Shown: positions 18,691 through 27,377 of the stretch, piece after piece | Layout: every line of letters begins with the position of its first letter | Position numbering within the stretch: position 1 is the first letter of the stretch | Source of the DNA: Verrucomicrobiota bacterium | Lineage (GTDB): Bacteria > Verrucomicrobiota > Verrucomicrobiia > JADLBR01 | Assembly (NCBI GenBank): GCA_029560585.1 | Contig: JAKQKQ010000174.1 | Coordinates: 18,202 to 82,201 of the forward strand | Direction: 5' to 3' | DNA: 64,000 nucleotides | Notes under the pieces: generated by a model | Seen by the model: the letters and a program-made list of their open reading frames with translations, nothing else | Told to the model about the DNA's origin: nothing | The model's database searches: none | Translations under genes and position numbers: made by a program

Positions 18691-18943
18691 CGTAGTAGTC
18701 CTCCCGCTGCATGATCCCGAGGTGGCCGAACCACTTCGAGGCGATGATCAGTATGGCGCAGCCCACGAATCCGAACACCGACCAGAAGGCGGGGATGTGC
18801 TCTGCCGCGGTGTGGGCGTGTTCCTTGTCCACGATCGCGGGGAAGGCGTCGAGCAGGATCAGCAGGGCGAGCGCGCCGAGCGAGATGCGGATGACCGCCC
18901 TGAGGTGATCGTGGAGGAATTCTATGATCCGAAGGAGTCTCAT
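18683..18943 (-). CDS. Small two-helix membrane protein inside the nuo operon
   Basis: An 86-residue protein with two predicted membrane helices (about 17-37 and 51-69) joined by a charged, histidine-rich loop (DKEHAHTAAEH), and an acidic end (REDYYDE). It overlaps the MrpD-like gene by ATGA and the following antiporter-like gene by 8 bp, so it is translated as part of the operon. It is not a canonical Nuo subunit. I infer that it is a structural subunit needed to join or stabilise the two Mrp-like antiporter subunits, because it lies exactly between them. No family name can be given with certainty. Confidence 0.75.
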   Translation of the reverse strand: MRLLRIIEFLHDHLRAVIRISLGALALLILLDAFPAIVDKEHAHTAAEHIPAFWSVFGFVGCAILIIASKWFGHLGIMQREDYYDE

Positions 18944-20415
18944 GGCAGTACGGCCTGGGCAAATCGCATGAAGAAGTCAGGGTAGATGCCGATGGCCACC
19001 GAGATCACCGCGGTGATCACGAGTGGCACCACCATCGAGGGATGCGCCTCGGAATAGGCGTGGCCATCATCCGCGGCGGGGGCCTTCCCGAAGAAGCCGT
19101 GGTACACGATCGGCGCGAAATAGGCGGTGTTGAGCAACGTGCTCGTGAGAAGGACGACGATGATGCCGACCGATCCGGCGTCCCACGCGCCGTTGAGCAG
19201 GTACCACTTGCTGACGAAACCGGCGACGGGCGGGGCGCCGATCATGCTCAGCGAGGCGACCGCAAAGGCCCCGAACGTGAAGGGCATCGAGCGGCCGAGG
19301 CCGGACATCTCGGAGATCTTCTTCTTGTGGGTGGCGACGTAGATCGCGCCAGCGCAGAAGAACAGCGTGATCTTGGAGAAGGCGTGGTTGGCGATGTGGA
19401 CCAAGCCGCCCTCGATGCCGGCGGGCGTCAGCAGGGCGACGCCCAGGATGATATAGGAGAGCTGGCTGACGGTGGAGTAGGCGAGCCGGGCCTTGAGGTC
19501 GTCCTTGCTGAGGGCGATGATGGAGGCGACCACGATGGTGAACGAGACGAAATAGGCGGTCGGAAGCCCGAGGTTCAGGGCGGCCATGCGATCCACCCCG
19601 AAGACATAGAGCATGACTCGCACCGTCGAAAAGACACCGACCTTCACGACCGCGACCGCGTGCAGGAGGGCGCTGACGGGGGTTGGCGCGACCATCGCGC
19701 TCGGAAGCCAGTTGTGCAGTGGCATGACCGCGTTCTTCGCGAAACCCAATATGCAGCAGGCGTACAGCGCGGTCACGATGCCGCGATGGACGTCGGGCGG
19801 GAGGATTCCCGTTCGGATGCCCGGGGCGAAATCCAGCGTCCCGGAGAGGACGTAGACGAGGACCATGGCGGGCAGGATGAGGCCCTTGGCGGTGCCGGTC
19901 AGGTAGACGAGGTACTTGCGGCCGCTGGAGTAGCCCTCCTCGTCCTGATGGTGGGCGACCAGCGGATAGGTGCAGATGCTCACGACCTCGTAGAAGAGGT
20001 AGAGCGTGAGCAGGTTCGCCGCGAAAGCGCAGCCCACCGCACCGAACAGCGTCAGCGCAAAGCAGGTGTTGAACCTGGTCTGGGCATGCTCGTTGAGCCC
20101 CCGCATGTAACCGGCCGAATAGAACACCGTCACGACCCAGAGGAACGAGGCCGAGACCGCAAAGATCATCGCGAGAGGATCGGCCCGGAGCGCGATGTTC
20201 AACCCGGGCAGAAGGTGGAACAGGGTGAGCCTGGGAATTGCCCCAGACCGGACGTCGGGGACCAGTGAGGCGGTGGCCAGGAAAAGGACAAGCGCCGCGA
20301 CGAAGGAGCAGGCCTCGCGGAGATTGTGGCGTTTGCCGGCGGCCATGACCAGGCCCGCGCCCACCAGTGGGGCCAAGACCGCGATCAGCAATCGGATGTC
20401 CTCTGGGGTCCCCAT
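18940..20415 (-). CDS. Proton/cation antiporter-like subunit, MrpD/MnhD-like, additional complex I subunit
   Basis: A 491-residue protein with about 14 helices. The ion-path residues are complete: Glu143 in LYLFYEVVS, Lys227 in GFAKNAVMPLHNWLPSA, and Lys258 in VAVVKVGVF. The closest family by eye is subunit D of Mrp-type Na+/H+ antiporters and of membrane-bound hydrogenases, not NuoL, M or N. It starts 3 bp after nuoK and is therefore an extra antiporter module in front of the NuoL-like subunit. It would add a fourth ion-pumping channel if built into the membrane arm. Confidence 0.88.
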   Translation of the reverse strand: MGTPEDIRLLIAVLAPLVGAGLVMAAGKRHNLREACSFVAALVLFLATASLVPDVRSGAIPRLTLFHLLPGLNIALRADPLAMIFAVSASFLWVVTVFYSAGYMRGLNEHAQTRFNTCFALTLFGAVGCAFAANLLTLYLFYEVVSICTYPLVAHHQDEEGYSSGRKYLVYLTGTAKGLILPAMVLVYVLSGTLDFAPGIRTGILPPDVHRGIVTALYACCILGFAKNAVMPLHNWLPSAMVAPTPVSALLHAVAVVKVGVFSTVRVMLYVFGVDRMAALNLGLPTAYFVSFTIVVASIIALSKDDLKARLAYSTVSQLSYIILGVALLTPAGIEGGLVHIANHAFSKITLFFCAGAIYVATHKKKISEMSGLGRSMPFTFGAFAVASLSMIGAPPVAGFVSKWYLLNGAWDAGSVGIIVVLLTSTLLNTAYFAPIVYHGFFGKAPAADDGHAYSEAHPSMVVPLVITAVISVAIGIYPDFFMRFAQAVLP

Positions 20416-20418
20416 GGC

Positions 20419-20754
20419 CTATCCCTTGAGCTCCGAGACCTCGCGCGAGCGTATCGAGCGGTAGTTGCGATAGATGGCGATCACGATGCTGAGCGCGATC
20501 GCGATCTCCGCCGCGGCCAGCCCCATGATGAATAGCACGAAGGTCTGGCCGACGGTTGGATCGGGCGCGAAGAATCGGTTGAGCGTCATGAAATTCAGCG
20601 ACGCGGCCGCGAAGATCAATTCCCCGGCGATGAGCATGCCGATCAGCGTGCGGCGCCGTAGCAGGCCATAGATCCCACAGGCAAAAAGGAATGCGGCGAT
20701 GACCAGGTAGGCGTTGGGGCGCCCGTAGAGCAAGCCGGCGGAGTCGAGGTTCAT
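20419..20754 (-). CDS. nuoK: NADH-quinone oxidoreductase subunit K
   Basis: A 111-residue, three-helix membrane subunit. The conserved glutamates appear in GMLIAGELIFAAASLNF and LAAAEIAIALSIVIAIYR, as expected for the NuoK pair that links to the antiporter subunits. The start overlaps the nuoJ stop as ATGA. The N-terminus is extended by roughly ten residues compared with typical NuoK. Confidence 0.94.
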   Translation of the reverse strand: MNLDSAGLLYGRPNAYLVIAAFLFACGIYGLLRRRTLIGMLIAGELIFAAASLNFMTLNRFFAPDPTVGQTFVLFIMGLAAAEIAIALSIVIAIYRNYRSIRSREVSELKG

Positions 20755-21281
20755 GTGCGGCTCCTCCCGGTCCGGGCGATGACCAGCGCGCCCAGGATGG
20801 CGACGAGCAGCACCAGCGAGATGACCTCGAAGGCCATGCTGTAGGTCGTGAGCAGTGCGACACCGATGGCGGCGACGCTCCCGTCGGCCCTCGACGTTGG
20901 CGAGAGCCACGGGTGCGCGAGGCTGAGCCGCGACAGCGCCAGGAAGAATGCCGCCCCGACGAGCATCGCGCACGAGCCCCAGACCAGCGCGGCGCTGCGG
21001 GACTCGCCCTCGATGACCTCCTCGGGCTCCGCGAGCATGATGCCGAAGACGATCGTCACGCAGACCGCCCCGACGTAGATCAGGATCTCCATCAGCGCGA
21101 GGAACGGGCTGTTGAGGAAATAGAACAGCCCGGCCAGCCCGATGCAGCACAGCGCCAGCCCGCAGACTCCGCGGATGATGCGCTTGCTGAGCGCGGCGAT
21201 CAGCGCCCCGGACACCGTGATGGCGCAGAACGCGAGAAAAATGGCCGCGGCGATCGCCGGGGCGAAGGGAAACTCCGTCAT
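20751..21281 (-). CDS. nuoJ: NADH-quinone oxidoreductase subunit J
   Basis: A 176-residue membrane subunit with five predicted helices. The conserved NuoJ segment LALMEILIYVGAVCVTIVFGIML, here split around the pi-bulge helix, is clear at residues 62-84. It overlaps nuoI and nuoK by ATGA at both ends. It forms part of the hinge between the quinone site and the pumping subunits. Confidence 0.94.
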   Translation of the reverse strand: MTEFPFAPAIAAAIFLAFCAITVSGALIAALSKRIIRGVCGLALCCIGLAGLFYFLNSPFLALMEILIYVGAVCVTIVFGIMLAEPEEVIEGESRSAALVWGSCAMLVGAAFFLALSRLSLAHPWLSPTSRADGSVAAIGVALLTTYSMAFEVISLVLLVAILGALVIARTGRSRT

Positions 21282-21721
21282 TTCTTCTGCCCCTCCAGCC
21301 TCCTGAGCAGATCGTAGAGGTACGCGCTTCTCTCGGTGCTAGCGAGATTGTACTCCTTCGTGAATCGCAGGGCGTCCGTGGGGCAGACCTCCACGCATGA
21401 GCCGCAGAGGCTGCACTTGGTGAAATCCAGCGAGAATTCGGTCGGCGACTTGCGCTTTTCCCCCTCGCGCTTGATGCCCTCGACGAAGATGCAGTCGCTG
21501 GGGCAGGCCTTCTCGCATGACTTGCAGGCGATGCAGAGCGAGTTGCCCGTCTCGGGGTCGCGGACGAGTTCGATGTGGCCGCGGTAGCGCTCGGGCATTT
21601 TGAGGGCCTCGCGCGGGTAGTGGACGGTGACGGGGCGCCGGAAGAACTGGTCGATCGTCAGCCGCATGCCGACGACGAGGGTCTTGAAGCCACTGACGCT
21701 ATCCTTGATCAGGTTCTTCAT
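21278..21721 (-). CDS. nuoI: NADH-quinone oxidoreductase subunit I
   Basis: A 147-residue ferredoxin-like subunit with two 4Fe-4S motifs: CIACKSCEKACPSDC (residues 63-77) and CSLCGSCVEVCPTDA (103-117). These carry clusters N6a and N6b, which pass electrons towards NuoB. The conserved YPREALKMPERYRG lies before the first motif. The ATG at 21721 begins MKNLIKDSVSGFKTL; the same frame is open further upstream but overlaps nuoH and is not used. Confidence 0.95.
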   Translation of the reverse strand: MKNLIKDSVSGFKTLVVGMRLTIDQFFRRPVTVHYPREALKMPERYRGHIELVRDPETGNSLCIACKSCEKACPSDCIFVEGIKREGEKRKSPTEFSLDFTKCSLCGSCVEVCPTDALRFTKEYNLASTERSAYLYDLLRRLEGQKK

Positions 21722-21723
21722 GG

Positions 21724-22722
21724 TCAGAACATCCTGGGGATCTTGATCGCGATGCTGGTTAGTACGAGGGTGGTGAGGGAGACGGGGATCAAGATCTTCC
21801 ACGAGAGGTTGAGCAGGCCGTAGAACTGCGTGCGCGGGAACGTCCACCGAATCCAGATGACCGAGAAGATCAGGAAATACATCTTCGCCAAGAACCACCA
21901 GACCCCGGGCAGCGCGCCGACGGGGCTGCCCCAGCCGCCGAGGAACAGGGCCGTGGCAATGGCGCAGCCGATCACGATGTTGGCGTATTCGCCCATGAAG
22001 AACACGCCGAAGCCCATGCCCGAGTATTCGGTGTAGGCGCCCGCCACCAGTTCGCTCTCGGCCTCGGCCATGTCGAAGGGCGCGCGGTTGGTCTCGGCCA
22101 GCATGCAGATGAAGAAGATGATGAACGTCACCGGCATCAGGGGATTGGACGCGAGGCGGAAGACGTTCCATGCCCAAAACCCGGCCTCCTGCTGGCGGAC
22201 GATCTCGTGCAGGTTCATGGTGCCGGCGACCATCAGCATGGTGATGATGGTAAGGAGCATGGGGATCTCGTAGGCGACGTTCTGCGAAACGACGCGGGCC
22301 GCGGAGATGATCGCGTATTTGTTGCGGGAGGACCAGCCGCCGAGCATGACGGCCATGACGTTGATGGAACCGAAGGCGAAGATCATCAGCAGGCCGACGT
22401 CGATGTTGCGGGCGGCGATGGAGTCGGCGAACGGGATCGTGGCGAAGCACATCATCGCGGGGGCCATGACCATCACGGGCGCCACGCGGAAAAGCAGCTC
22501 GTCGGAGCCGGGCGGGACGATGAGCTGTTTTGTCATCAGCTTGATGGCGTCGGCGACGGGCTGGAGCAGTCCGGCGGGACCGACCTCGGTGGGCCCGGCG
22601 CGGCGCTGGAAGCGGCCGGCGGCCTTGCGCTCGAGCCACACGAGATACGCGGCGTTGACGCCCACGAAGGCCAGGGCGCCGACGACGTACAGCAGGATCC
22701 GGATAGGCTCGATGATCGTCAT
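21724..22722 (-). CDS. nuoH: NADH-quinone oxidoreductase subunit H
   Basis: A 332-residue membrane subunit with eight or nine helices that forms the quinone-binding tunnel. Diagnostic stretches are ERKAAGRFQRRAGPTEVGP near residues 31-49, LAETNRAPFDMAEAESELV (the conserved acidic loop) and the end PRTQFYGLLNLSWKILIP. It starts 6 bp after nuoD and ends 2 bp before nuoI. Confidence 0.96.
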   Translation of the reverse strand: MTIIEPIRILLYVVGALAFVGVNAAYLVWLERKAAGRFQRRAGPTEVGPAGLLQPVADAIKLMTKQLIVPPGSDELLFRVAPVMVMAPAMMCFATIPFADSIAARNIDVGLLMIFAFGSINVMAVMLGGWSSRNKYAIISAARVVSQNVAYEIPMLLTIITMLMVAGTMNLHEIVRQQEAGFWAWNVFRLASNPLMPVTFIIFFICMLAETNRAPFDMAEAESELVAGAYTEYSGMGFGVFFMGEYANIVIGCAIATALFLGGWGSPVGALPGVWWFLAKMYFLIFSVIWIRWTFPRTQFYGLLNLSWKILIPVSLTTLVLTSIAIKIPRMF

Positions 22723-22728
22723 GTGGGC

Positions 22729-23856
22729 CTACCGGTCGATGTCGGGGATGACGAGGTCAAGGCTGCCGAGCATGGCCAGCGCATCGGGCAACATCATCCC
22801 GCGGCTGGCCTCCTCAAAGAGGCTGAGGTTCGAGAAGGAGGGGGCCCGCAGTTTCAGGCGGTAGGGGATCTCCTTGCCGTCGCTGACCGCCCGCACCGCA
22901 AAACGACCCCGGGCGGCCTCCGTCGCGTAGAAGTAATCCCCGGGCGGGACCTTCATGACCTTGGGCATCTTGGGTGCGATGAACGGCCCGTCGGGCAACC
23001 TGTCGACGGCCTGCTCGATGATGCGCAGGCTCTGGACGATCTCCTCCATGCGCACGAGGTATCGCGCCATGGAGTCGGCCTCGGGGAAAACGGGGATATC
23101 GAAATCGAATTCGCGGTAGGCCGAGTAGGGCTCGACCTTGCGGGTGTCGTAGGCGACGCCGGCGCCGCGGATGACGGGACCGGTGGCGCCATACCTGCGG
23201 CACATGTCGGCGCTGATGTGGCCGATGTCGGTGAGGCGCTTCCGCAGGATGATGTTGTCCGTGACCAGATCGCGGTAGAGCTTCATCCGCGGGCGCATGT
23301 GGGCGACGAATTCCTTGGTGCCGCGCAAGAAAGCGTCATCGACATCGTTGCACACCCCGCCGAAGCGGTAGTAGCAGTAGGTGAGCCGGGAGCCGGTGAT
23401 GCCCTCGAGCAGGTCGAGGATTTTCTCGCGGTCGTCGAAGGCGTACAGCAGGGGCGTGAAGCCGCCGAGGTCCAGCAGGAATGCGCCGAACCAGACGAGG
23501 TGGCTCGAGATGCGGTTGAGTTCCGAGGTGATGACCCGGATGTACTCGGCGCGCGGCGGGACCTCGATGCCCGCGGCCCGCTCCGCCACGCCGACGAAGG
23601 CGTGGGTGTAGGCCATGGCCGAGAGATAGTCTATGCGGCTGGTGTTGGGCAGGAACTGGTTCCACGTGCGGTTCTCGCCCATCTTCTCGTGCATCCGGTG
23701 GATGTAGCCGGGCACGGGCTCGGCGCGGGTGACGTATTCCCCATCCATCGTGAGCTTGATGCGCAGCACGCCGTGCGTGGCGGGATGCTGCGGGCCGAGG
23801 TTCAGGATGAACGTCTCGTCCGGGCCTTTGATGAGTTCGAGGGGCGGCACGCTCAT
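22729..23856 (-). CDS. nuoD: NADH-quinone oxidoreductase subunit D
   Basis: A 375-residue 49-kDa-type subunit that lines the quinone cavity and descends from the hydrogenase large subunit. It has LNLGPQHPATHGVLR at residues 18-32, HEKMGENRTWNQFLP and the C-terminal LGSLDLVIPDIDR. The hydrogenase cysteines are absent, as in true complex I. It overlaps nuoC by ATGA and is a separate gene, not a NuoCD fusion. Confidence 0.96.
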   Translation of the reverse strand: MSVPPLELIKGPDETFILNLGPQHPATHGVLRIKLTMDGEYVTRAEPVPGYIHRMHEKMGENRTWNQFLPNTSRIDYLSAMAYTHAFVGVAERAAGIEVPPRAEYIRVITSELNRISSHLVWFGAFLLDLGGFTPLLYAFDDREKILDLLEGITGSRLTYCYYRFGGVCNDVDDAFLRGTKEFVAHMRPRMKLYRDLVTDNIILRKRLTDIGHISADMCRRYGATGPVIRGAGVAYDTRKVEPYSAYREFDFDIPVFPEADSMARYLVRMEEIVQSLRIIEQAVDRLPDGPFIAPKMPKVMKVPPGDYFYATEAARGRFAVRAVSDGKEIPYRLKLRAPSFSNLSLFEEASRGMMLPDALAMLGSLDLVIPDIDR

Positions 23857-24376
23857 GGCAGCGGTGTGAAGTCCTTCCTCAGCGGATGGAAATCGGAATC
23901 CTCCGGCAACAGGAAGGGCGAGAGGTCAGGGTGCCCGATGAATCGGATATCGAAGAAATCGTGTGTCTCGCGCTCGTGCCAGTTGGCGCCGGGAAAGACG
24001 TGCGACACCGTTTGGATCTCGGCCCGATCCCGGGGGATGCGGGCCCGGACGACCACCCGCCACGGGGCCGTGGGATGGAAGTAATCGTAAACGACCTCCA
24101 TCTGGCCCGAGGCGATCCAGTCCACGCCGGTCACGCAGTCGATCCCGAAGCCGCGCGCATCGAGTATGTGGGCCGCGTCGACCACCCGGTCGGGGGGCAC
24201 CGTGACGTCGAGGTGGAAACCCCGTTTCCCATAATCGGTGATCTGGCAGGGCGGGGGAGGCTCGGCCGCGGCGGCGGATGGCGTTTCGCCGGCGGGGGCG
24301 TCCGCCGGCGGTGGCGTCGCGGGCGCGGGCTGGCAGAGCCGCGACATCTCGTCGGCGAGCGCCTGGATGAAGCCGT

Positions 24377-24380
<4 letters not shown>
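23853..24380 (-). CDS. nuoC: NADH-quinone oxidoreductase subunit C
   Basis: A 175-residue 30-kDa-type subunit of the peripheral arm. The family signature [19 protein letters not shown] is complete and is followed by FHPLRKDF. Before the core domain is a proline- and alanine-rich insert of about 30 residues (from [12 protein letters not shown]), which is probably a flexible linker. The ATG at 24380 overlaps the nuoB stop as ATGA; upstream frame extension is noise. Confidence 0.93.
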
Positions 24381-24907
<527 letters not shown>

Positions 24908-25278
24908 TCGAAGACTCCTTTCTTCCATGCGTAGACGATGACCAGGGACAAGATGCCAACGAAAACTAGCAGCTCCACGAGATCGCGCACCGGGAAGACC
25001 CGGTCGTAGATGATGGCCACCGGCACGAGATAGAGCACGTCGACCGCGAACGCCACGAACACCAGCGCGTACAGGTAGTACACGGCGCTGTACCGGATCC
25101 ACGCGTCGCCGATCGGGTCCATGCCGCACTCGATGTACTGGCCAGTCTTGTTCGCGGTCTGCCGCGTCTTGCGCGCCGCCAGCAGGTGCGCGATCAGCAC
25201 CGGGCCGATCGCGAACGCCAGCCCCCCGAGGCAAAACGCCGCCACGTAGATAATATCACTTATCAAAGCGTCGCTCAT

Positions 25279-25694
25279 TTATTAGACCAGCTCATGTGTA
25301 TGATAAATACGAGAAACGTTGGAATATGCCGGGTCCGCGCCGGGATGCAATCCGCAATTTGGTTACTTTCTAACACGACGCGTGCGCGCGATGCGCGCGT
25401 CACCAGACTCTGGCGTTTCAGTGAGCCATGGGATGGCGCGGGCGATCTTGCGTCCGGGCCGTAATTTGCAGCGGTGCAATCAGATGCCGCACTGTTTGAA
25501 CTGATCAGGTGCCGCCGCGTTGAAACGTCAAACCGCGGATGGCTCGGATGTTGCGAATATCCCACGGACCCCGATCCGGGAATCACAGGCGGGGGCGGGG
25601 GAAGCGGTCTGCAAGTGATTCAAGTGGCGCGCCGGGGCCGGTGTCCCTCCCCGTGCCCTGCGCGACTGTCGTGCGGGATTCTCGACGGGTTGCT
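25279..25694 (-). promoter_or_regulatory. Upstream region of the nuo operon
   Basis: This stretch has no credible gene. The 50 bp directly upstream of nuoA are unusually AT-rich for this genome (TATTTATCATAC on the minus strand near 25300), which is a plausible place for the operon promoter; no confident -35/-10 pair can be named. Further upstream, GCCGGGGCCGGTGTCCCTCC near 25633 is a repeat also present near 7337. Confidence 0.35.
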
Positions 25695-25918
25695 AGCCCG
25701 GATATTTCACAGCCGTCGGCTGTGAAGTTCCGGGCTCTGGGAAAACCGCGCCATGAACGCCATTCATTGGGAAAGGCCAGGCAAGGACTGGGTTCTTTCG
25801 CTGTTGCAGAGTGTGTATCGCGGATCGATGGCCCCAGACCCTCCAAAATCGCGTTATTCGGAGCGCGGTTTTCCTCTGAGCCTGCATATTTCACGCGGAA
25901 GCGTGAAATATGCAGGCT
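25695..25918. repeat. Hairpin-bounded dispersed element, copy 1
   Basis: It opens with a near-perfect 20-bp hairpin (AGCCCGGATATTTCACAGCC against GGCTGTGAAGTTCCGGGCT). A segment of about 100 bp follows that recurs at 63857-64000 with very high similarity. It closes with a perfect 18-bp hairpin at 25879-25918 (stem AGCCTGCATATTTCACGC, loop GGAA). No coding frame is evident. The closing stem contains the stop codon of the minus-strand gene at 25917. Confidence 0.75.
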
Positions 25919-27377
25919 AGGGAGCGAGCTGGGCCGCGGAGGGGATGCCGTAGCGTTTGAGGATGCGCCCGTCGGCCGAGGGCAGCGTCGCGGCATCGAG
26001 CACGATGCGGTTCAGGCCCAGTCCCTGCGTGAATTCAAAAAGATGGACTTGTCCCATCGGGCTGGCGACCGCATCGACGATGTCCTTGAGGACGCGGATC
26101 GTTCGGCCGTTGACCCGCAGCAGTGGCTGGAACCTGAGATCGTGGTAATCGATGTTGATCGGATCGGGCAGCACTTGGCTCAGGAACACGACCGACGGAC
26201 GCTCGGCGGTTGGCAAATCATCGCGGTAGCACGCGAGGCGGATGGGCGCGGATCGACCCATGGAGCGCATCAAGGGTTCCGTCAGCGGCTGGAAGACCAA
26301 CCCCCCGACGATCAGGTATTCCGGCGCGCGGTCGAAACTCTCCATCGGCACGAGATCGACGTCGTAGGAGGCGGCTGGCAGCCGGTAATCGATGGCCATG
26401 GTTTCTCCGCCGCGCACGATTTTCATGGGCAGCGTGTCGCCCGCCCACCGCCCCCGGTCCGCAAGGAATTCCACGCTGAGGAACCCGAACCGCGGGTCCC
26501 GGTAATCGCCCTCGGGACTCACCCGCAGACCGTCGATCTCGAATATGACGTCATGTGGCCGCAGGGCCTTTTCCGGCTCGGGGTACTCCGGGACCCTCGT
26601 CACGACGATGCCGCTGTCGGTGGCGGGGGCCCGGAGATAGGCCAGTGTGTCGGGGTTCCTGCCGGGCTGCCACTCGAACGTGAAGAGCCCCAGGCCCCGG
26701 TATCCGCCGCCCCGCGCCGCCGCGATGACTTGGCTTGCGAACGTTGCAGTGATGGCGTTCAGCGATTTCTCGTACGCCGAGGCGGCGATGCCGACGATCT
26801 CGTTGCCCCTTGTCACTACCTCGCCCCAGCCCGAGCCATCGACGTCGGCCTTGACCTCCAGCGCGAGCTGGTGGGTGTGGCTGAGCTGCGAGCGTCGAGA
26901 GCGCACGTCGGTGATCTCCCCCTTGGCGTCCTCCAGCCTGCCATCGCGCCAGCGCCGCACGGTCACTTCGCCCGACTCGGGCACGGTGGTCGCCAGCCGC
27001 GCCGGAGCGAGCCCCCGCCAGAACCCCGCCTCCTTCGAGCCCACGAGCGCGAGATTCGCGTGGTAGTCGATCCACTTCACTTCTGCGGGCCACCACTTGC
27101 CGCGCCCCTCGCGGCGAACCGTCACCAGCGTGCGATCGGCGAGGTGATCCGCCGTGGTCAGAATGGTATCGCCATCGATGACCACCCCGACCTTGTCGGT
27201 GTTCATCGTTTCCCTCACCCAGGGCTGGGAGTAATCGTACTTGTACCGCGTCGCGCGGATGGACACCACCGACTTTTCCCAGGCCCGGCCGGCGCCGCTC
27301 CATTCGCGCGCGCAGCCGCCCGCCAGCGCGAGCGCCGTCGCCGCCAACGGTATGAACAGAATCCCTCTCATTTTCAA
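25917..27377 (-). CDS. Degenerate Deg9-type trypsin-like protein (pseudoprotease) lipoprotein
   Basis: A 486-residue protein with a lipoprotein signal (lipobox LAGGC, Cys22), a trypsin-like domain and PDZ-type C-terminal domains. The protease core looks inactive. His78 is kept in TTADHLA, but the Asp position reads DYHANLALV (Asn108), and the GNSGGP region reads GSGWGE with Gly183 where the serine should be. The C-terminal part, from YLIVGGLVFQPLTEP through VVFLSQVLPDPIN to RYGIPSA, matches plant and bacterial Deg9 proteases. The start overlaps the upstream active protease gene by ATGA. It is probably a non-catalytic partner or substrate-recruiting subunit of that protease. Confidence 0.8.
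   Translation of the reverse strand: MKMRGILFIPLAATALALAGGCAREWSGAGRAWEKSVVSIRATRYKYDYSQPWVRETMNTDKVGVVIDGDTILTTADHLADRTLVTVRREGRGKWWPAEVKWIDYHANLALVGSKEAGFWRGLAPARLATTVPESGEVTVRRWRDGRLEDAKGEITDVRSRRSQLSHTHQLALEVKADVDGSGWGEVVTRGNEIVGIAASAYEKSLNAITATFASQVIAAARGGGYRGLGLFTFEWQPGRNPDTLAYLRAPATDSGIVVTRVPEYPEPEKALRPHDVIFEIDGLRVSPEGDYRDPRFGFLSVEFLADRGRWAGDTLPMKIVRGGETMAIDYRLPAASYDVDLVPMESFDRAPEYLIVGGLVFQPLTEPLMRSMGRSAPIRLACYRDDLPTAERPSVVFLSQVLPDPINIDYHDLRFQPLLRVNGRTIRVLKDIVDAVASPMGQVHLFEFTQGLGLNRIVLDAATLPSADGRILKRYGIPSAAQLAP

Noticed and set aside
22207..24084. A 625-residue plus-strand frame across nuoD and nuoH
   Set aside because: The minus-strand nuo genes are clear homologues, and this frame has the low-complexity character of an antisense shadow.
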